Origin: Geminicoccaceae bacterium
GTDB lineage: Bacteria > Pseudomonadota > Alphaproteobacteria > Geminicoccales > Geminicoccaceae
Reading direction: 5' to 3'
Assembly: GCA_020446285.1 (NCBI GenBank)
Contig: JAGREZ010000304.1
Span: 1 to 10,952, forward strand
DNA length: 10,952 nt
Shown: one piece after another, positions 6,794 through 10,952 of the stretch
Position numbering within the stretch: the stretch's first letter is position 1
Layout of the letters: each line of letters opens with the position of its first letter
Notes under the pieces: generated by a model
Database searches by the model: none
Told to the model about the DNA's origin: nothing
What the model saw: the letters and a program-made list of their open reading frames with translations, nothing else
Program-made: the position numbers and the translations under genes

Positions 6794-7112
6794 CGGTACA
6801 AACTCCAATTCATTTCGCGAATACCGCGAAGTGAAGTTATTGCCATGCGGTCGCCATCTTGAGTGGGTAAAGTTAACAGTCAGTTATCCTGCCGGCGATT
6901 TCCGTCCCCGCATCCTGCCCGCAGATCGGGAAGCCCGGCAATCAACATTCTTCCGCCGTTTTATATTGACATACTTTCTCCATTTGGTTGAAAAATCATC
7001 ATTGATATCTCCATTCAGGGGATTTCGAATCGCAATCGGCAAGGTGCGGGCAGCGGATGAAGACGACATCAGACGGAGCGGACCGACGGATGACCAAGCG
7101 TTGGAACGCATC
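6794..7112. promoter_or_regulatory. Divergent control region between response regulator and sensor kinase
   Basis: This 319-base region is more A/T-rich than its surroundings and holds no gene I can support, although the kinase frame stays open through it back to 6723. It contains a perfect inverted repeat TTCGCG-AATAC-CGCGAA at 6814-6830, 20 bases before the response regulator start. A CtrA-like TTAA-N7-TTAT lies at 6873-6887 (one mismatch). TTGACA at 6966-6971 is a perfect -35 hexamer for rightward transcription, although the sequence 17 bases on (TGAAAA) is a poor -10. A GANTC (GAATC) lies at 7027-7031. Promoters for both divergent genes are expected here; their exact sites are uncertain. 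Confidence 0.45.
6814..6830. repeat. Perfect inverted repeat before the response regulator
   Basis: Arms TTCGCG and CGCGAA with a five-base spacer AATAC. It lies 20 bases upstream of the response regulator start, where it could be an operator or a leader hairpin reaching towards the ribosome site. Confidence 0.4.
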
Positions 7113-10100
7113 ATGAACACACAGATCCACGCCGAGCCCGTCCCGCCTCACGCATCGCTCCGGAGCGCTCTTCGCGGCCTGCCCGACGCCTTTGCGAACA
7201 TGTCGCGTCCGGCCGCGGCGACGACGCTCGGGCTGATCTATCTCGTCACCGCCGCCTTCGGACTGGCCGCGACCCAGACGACGGGTGCTATCGCCGCCTT
7301 CTGGCCCTCCTCGGCAATCATCGTCGCCCTGCTCTTCCGCCGGCCGGACTGGTTCAATCCGCTGACGCTGACGGCCTGTCTCCTGGCCAACATCGCGGCC
7401 GTGCTGCTGGTCGATGCGCATCTCGGGGAAGCCGTCTATTCGAGCTTCAGCAACTGCCTCGAGATCATGGCGGCAATCTGTGCCCTGCGCCGAATAGGCG
7501 ATACCGCCGAGGACTTTCTCGATCTGCGCAACTGTCTTCTCGCAGTGGGTGCGCTCGCGCTGATATCTCTCATGGCGGCCATCTTCGGCGCCACCATTCT
7601 CGCCGCGGCTTCCGGCCAGCAATGGGCACACTGGGCCGAAACCTCGTTCATTGCCGATTTCTCCAGCTATATCCTGCTCGTGCCCCCCATTCTCTTCCAT
7701 GGCCGCTCGGATGTCCTGTCCAGCCGAAGCGGCAGCGGACGCCGGTATTTCGCACTCGTCCTGCTGGCCATCTACTTCGCCGGCGCGTTCTGGCTCGTCT
7801 TCATCGACCGGTCCTATACCTCGATCGCCGCCTTCGGGCCGGCCTTCATATGGCTGGCTCTCTCCTGGGGCATCTCGGCGACCGCGGCCGCCTGCGCGCT
7901 CGTCGCCGTTGCGAGCATCCTGCAGATCATCATCGATGTCGGAACATCCGCCAGCATCCTTTCCTATTATCTCGCCAGTCATATCCTCGAGGCACAGGTG
8001 ACCGCTTCGCTCAGCGTCTTCGCCTTCATTCCGCTGGCGATCGTGGTCGTGCAGAGGGCGGCGCTCAATCGCGACATCGAGCAGGAACGCGCCTCGGCCA
8101 TGGCCGCGGCGCGGCTCAACCGTCTCGTGCTCGATACGATCTCCGACGGTGTCGTGAGTTTCGACCATGGCGGCGATGTCATCACCGCCAACAAGAGCGC
8201 CCGCAACCTCCTCGCCCCCGCGCCCGACAAGGCCGCGGCGGGGCCCAAGGGCCAGGCCTGCGACCTGATCGTCCCCGACGAACTCATCCCGACCATCAGC
8301 GAACTGCGCAGCGATGGCCCCGCTGCCGAGCGCACGCTCGACATACGATCGGCGGCAGGCGCACTGCGCCTCGATGCCCGTCTCGAACCGCTGCTCGACG
8401 AGAATGAACGGCGGATCGGAGTGCTCGCGGTGTTGCGCGACATCACCCAGACCCATGCCGCCCAGGAACGGACCCGCGCCCTCGAGAGCCGCTTCCAGAC
8501 ACTGTATCATTCCACCCCGGCGGTCCTGCACTCCATCGATGCCGACGGCCGGCTTCTTTCGGTGAGCGATCGCTGGCTCGATGTGTTCGGCTACGAGCGC
8601 GACGAAGTCATCGGGCGGCCGGCCAACGAGTTCCTCACAAACGATTCGCGCGAGATCCACATCCGCGCGCGCGAGGAACTGCACGAGACTGGCGTGGTTC
8701 ACGATGTGCCCTACCGCTTCGTGCGCAAGGACGGTGTCGAGATCGACATGCTGCTTTCGGCGACGGTGGAACGTGATCCGGACGGCGGTATCGTCCGCAG
8801 TCTCGGGGTGATGAACGAGGTCTCCGAGCTGCGCCGGCTGCAGGGCCGTCTCACCCGCAGCGAGGCCCTGCGGACGGCGGTCTTCGACCAGGTCGCCGAG
8901 GCCATCGTCACGACCAACGTCGATGGCACGGTTCTCACCTTCAATCAGGCGGCGCTCGATGTCTTCGGCATCTGCAGCGACGAGATTTCCGGTCAGCCGC
9001 TTTCGAGGTTCATCCGCTCGCCGGATACGAGCTCCGATCTCATCGAGGGCTGGATCGCATCGAGCGATGTCACCCAGCATGCCGCCGAGGAGCTCGCCCT
9101 TCTCCGCTGCGGCGATGAACGACGTATCCATGTCGATCTGAGCATGTCCAGAATCGCGCTCGACGATGCGACGGTGCTCGTTTTCGTCGGTCGCGATGTC
9201 AGCGACAGGGTCATGGCCCGTATCGAGATCGAACGGGCGCATCAGACGCTCGAGGACGCGATCGGCAGCATCACCGACGGATTCGCGCTGTTCGACGAGG
9301 ATCACAGGCTTTCGATCTTCAACGCCAGCTACAGGCGCATGATCGACAAGTGCGCGGATCTCATCGTGGTCGGTTCGAAACACGAGGACATCGTCCGGGC
9401 CGGTCTGGAACGCGGCCAGTACGGCCCTTGCAGCAATAGCGACGAAGCCGTGGCCTCGATCATCGAGCGTCATCGGGCGGGCAACGGACCGTTCGAGATC
9501 GAGATGCATGACGGCCGCTGGATACGGGTCGTGATCTGCGAGACCAAGAGCGGCGGCCGCGTCGGCATCCGCTCCGACATCACCGCCCTCAAGACCATGC
9601 AACGCCAGCTCGAATCGCGGAACAGCGAGCTTCAGCGGGCCAATTCCGATCTGCAGAACTTCGTCCGGGTCGCATCACACGATCTCAAATCGCCGCTGCG
9701 GGCGATCGGCCTCGTCGTCGAGTGGACCCGCGAAGACATCGCCGAGGGCAATCTCGAGGAGGTCGACGAGAATTTCCAGACGATCGTCGGCCGGATCAAG
9801 CGCATGCAGGCGCTGCTCGACGATCTCCTGATCTATTCGCGCATCGGACGCGATCCCAATCGGGCAGAGCGTCTCGATGTCCGCGACCTCGCCCACGACA
9901 TTGCCGAACTCCTCGAACAGGATGGTTTCGCCATCGAGATCGCGATCGATTCCTCGATCCGCACGATCGAGACACAGAAATCACCCCTGCACACGGTGCT
10001 GCGCAATCTGGTCGCCAATGCGCTCAAGCATCACGACCGCGAAACCGGTCATGTTCGCGTGAGCTGCAGGCGCACCGGGAAGTTCGCGGAATTCGCCGTG

Positions 10101-10313
10101 CAGGATGACGGACCGGGCGTCGATCCCGATCATCATGATGCCATCTTCCAGCTCTTCACCACGCTCCACTCGCGGGACAATACCGAAGGCAGCGGCATGG
10201 GCCTCGCCATCGTCAAGAAATATGTGAACCTGCATGGTGGCGAGGTGTGGCTCGATACCCCGAAAACCGGCAGGGGCACGATCTTCCGCTTCACCTGGCC
10301 GATCGCCGCCTGA
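7113..10313 (+). CDS. MASE1 multi-PAS sensor histidine kinase
   Basis: A 1066-residue membrane sensor kinase. A short cytoplasmic leader is followed by a MASE1-type integral membrane sensor at about 35-315 with roughly eight hydrophobic helices (typical AAFWPSSAI at 61-69). Four PAS-type domains follow at about 336-445, 459-572, 585-697 and 711-828, the last of the PAS_7 kind (SITDGFALFDEDHRLSIFN). A coiled coil at about 828-850 leads to HisKA with phospho-acceptor His856 (VASHDLKSPLR). The HATPase domain has an N box with Asn965 and Asn969 (RNLVANALKHHD), G1 DDGPG at 998-1002 and G2 GSGMGLAIV at 1026-1034. HisKA and ATPase resemble phytochrome-type kinases, but no GAF/PHY chromophore domain is present. 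It has no receiver of its own, so it needs a separate one, probably the divergent response regulator. The ATG at 7113 has GGAA seven bases before it and sits just ahead of MASE1; the open frame upstream is not family-like. Ligand unknown; PAS cofactors cannot be read. Confidence 0.92.
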   Translation: MNTQIHAEPVPPHASLRSALRGLPDAFANMSRPAAATTLGLIYLVTAAFGLAATQTTGAIAAFWPSSAIIVALLFRRPDWFNPLTLTACLLANIAAVLLVDAHLGEAVYSSFSNCLEIMAAICALRRIGDTAEDFLDLRNCLLAVGALALISLMAAIFGATILAAASGQQWAHWAETSFIADFSSYILLVPPILFHGRSDVLSSRSGSGRRYFALVLLAIYFAGAFWLVFIDRSYTSIAAFGPAFIWLALSWGISATAAACALVAVASILQIIIDVGTSASILSYYLASHILEAQVTASLSVFAFIPLAIVVVQRAALNRDIEQERASAMAAARLNRLVLDTISDGVVSFDHGGDVITANKSARNLLAPAPDKAAAGPKGQACDLIVPDELIPTISELRSDGPAAERTLDIRSAAGALRLDARLEPLLDENERRIGVLAVLRDITQTHAAQERTRALESRFQTLYHSTPAVLHSIDADGRLLSVSDRWLDVFGYERDEVIGRPANEFLTNDSREIHIRAREELHETGVVHDVPYRFVRKDGVEIDMLLSATVERDPDGGIVRSLGVMNEVSELRRLQGRLTRSEALRTAVFDQVAEAIVTTNVDGTVLTFNQAALDVFGICSDEISGQPLSRFIRSPDTSSDLIEGWIASSDVTQHAAEELALLRCGDERRIHVDLSMSRIALDDATVLVFVGRDVSDRVMARIEIERAHQTLEDAIGSITDGFALFDEDHRLSIFNASYRRMIDKCADLIVVGSKHEDIVRAGLERGQYGPCSNSDEAVASIIERHRAGNGPFEIEMHDGRWIRVVICETKSGGRVGIRSDITALKTMQRQLESRNSELQRANSDLQNFVRVASHDLKSPLRAIGLVVEWTREDIAEGNLEEVDENFQTIVGRIKRMQALLDDLLIYSRIGRDPNRAERLDVRDLAHDIAELLEQDGFAIEIAIDSSIRTIETQKSPLHTVLRNLVANALKHHDRETGHVRVSCRRTGKFAEFAVQDDGPGVDPDHHDAIFQLFTTLHSRDNTEGSGMGLAIVKKYVNLHGGEVWLDTPKTGRGTIFRFTWPIAA

Positions 10314-10328
10314 CCCCTCCTCTCCGGT

Positions 10329-10952
10329 TCAGAGAATCGAGCGGGCGCGACCGGCGCGCTTGGCTTCGTAGAGCTTGCTGTCCGCGCTTTCGATCAGCGC
10401 ATCGAGTTCCGCCGGACCGTCTTCGGTGCTCGCCACACCGATGGAAATGGTCAGCACACCGTCGGGAGAAAGGACGGGATGCGGTATCTGCAGATCGGAA
10501 ACGGCGCGGACGAAGCGATCGGCGATCGCCTTGCGATCGACCTTGCCCTCACACAACAGCAATATGATGAATTCTTCACCGCCCATGCGCCCGACGACCC
10601 CGTTTCCCAGTTCGGAAAGGGTCGCAAGCAGCGTCTGGCTGACCTGGCGCAAGACCCTGTCACCTTCGAGATGACCCCGGTCATCGTTGAATTCCTTGAA
10701 CCAGTCGATATCACAGAACAGGATCACCAGCTCCCGCCCCATTGTCCGGGAGCGTTCGAGAAGATCGGCGGCATGATCGAGGATCGTTCGCCGGTTCAGC
10801 ACACCGGTGAGCGGATCGATGGTCGCAAGCTTCTCGAGTTGCCTGTTCGCTTCGAGCAGCTTGCCTGAATGTTCCGCGACCGCGTTCTCGAGTTCGATCT
10901 GCCGCCTGCGCTGATACTGCTCGCGCCAGTAATAAAGAAAGAACAGGAATGT
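10329..10952 (-). CDS. GGDEF-domain diguanylate cyclase, 5' end outside window
   Basis: The C-terminal 207 residues of a protein making cyclic di-GMP from two GTP. The visible part starts inside or at the end of a membrane helix (FLFFLYYW), continues as a basic then heptad-like coiled coil (residues about 10-42) and enters the GGDEF domain at IDPLTGVLNRRT. Metal and GTP residues are seen in LFCDIDWFKEFND and GHLEGDRVLRQ, and the signature is GGEEF (in GRMGGEEFIILL), consistent with an active cyclase. The late motifs SIGVA and ADSKLYEAKRAGR are intact. The inhibitory I-site RxxD expected before the signature is replaced by LGNG, so product inhibition at that site should be absent. The N-terminal sensor is off the window. 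It converges on the sensor kinase with only 15 bases between stops and no visible terminator. An internal GTG at 10802 is not the true start, because the frame and domain continue upstream. Confidence 0.94.
   Translation of the reverse strand, partial: TFLFFLYYWREQYQRRRQIELENAVAEHSGKLLEANRQLEKLATIDPLTGVLNRRTILDHAADLLERSRTMGRELVILFCDIDWFKEFNDDRGHLEGDRVLRQVSQTLLATLSELGNGVVGRMGGEEFIILLLCEGKVDRKAIADRFVRAVSDLQIPHPVLSPDGVLTISIGVASTEDGPAELDALIESADSKLYEAKRAGRARSIL

Noticed and set aside
6723..7112. N-terminal extension of the sensor kinase by 130 residues
   Set aside because: It would overlap the response regulator's 5' end, has no MASE1-like or other family sequence, crosses an A/T-rich region with promoter-like features, and the ATG at 7113 has a usable ribosome site.
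6999..9602. Very long (867-codon) open frame antisense to the sensor kinase
   Set aside because: It mirrors the kinase's GC-biased codons, shows no recognisable domain and covers clear MASE1 and PAS coding sequence. It is a shadow frame.

Overview
The window looks like a chromosomal, mostly housekeeping segment of a GC-rich alphaproteobacterium. Evidence for this is a full-length DUF1013/TrcR-type regulator (a family known from Alphaproteobacteria), strong G/C bias at third codon positions, and short intergenic regions carrying GANTC and CtrA-like sequences. I cannot name a genus. There are no RNA genes, insertion sequences, phage genes, CRISPR arrays or defence genes that I can support.

Left block (1 to about 4308, all leftward): an edge-truncated D-Ala-D-Ala carboxypeptidase, a secreted TPR-SH3 protein, glmU, and a small unrecognised lipoprotein. 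Three of these concern the envelope: GlmU makes UDP-GlcNAc for peptidoglycan and LPS, the carboxypeptidase trims peptidoglycan, and the TPR-SH3 protein probably works in the periplasm. The gaps of about 88, 164 and 212 bases between them hold inverted repeats, a CtrA-like box and three clustered GANTC sites.

Middle block (4435 to 6323, rightward): a classical SDR oxidoreductase diverging from the lipoprotein, then trcR, then a NIPSNAP-family protein. They lie in line with gaps of 108 and 56 bases; nothing ties them to one pathway.

Right block (6350 to 10952): a signalling cluster. A leftward single-domain response regulator diverges from a large rightward hybrid-free sensor kinase (MASE1 membrane sensor, four PAS domains, HisKA, HATPase). 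The kinase converges, 15 bases away, on an edge-truncated GGDEF diguanylate cyclase. The kinase and regulator are probably partners; a link to the cyclase is only suggested by position.

The most interesting material is this signalling cluster and the structured control region before glmU. I see no convincing wholly new system.
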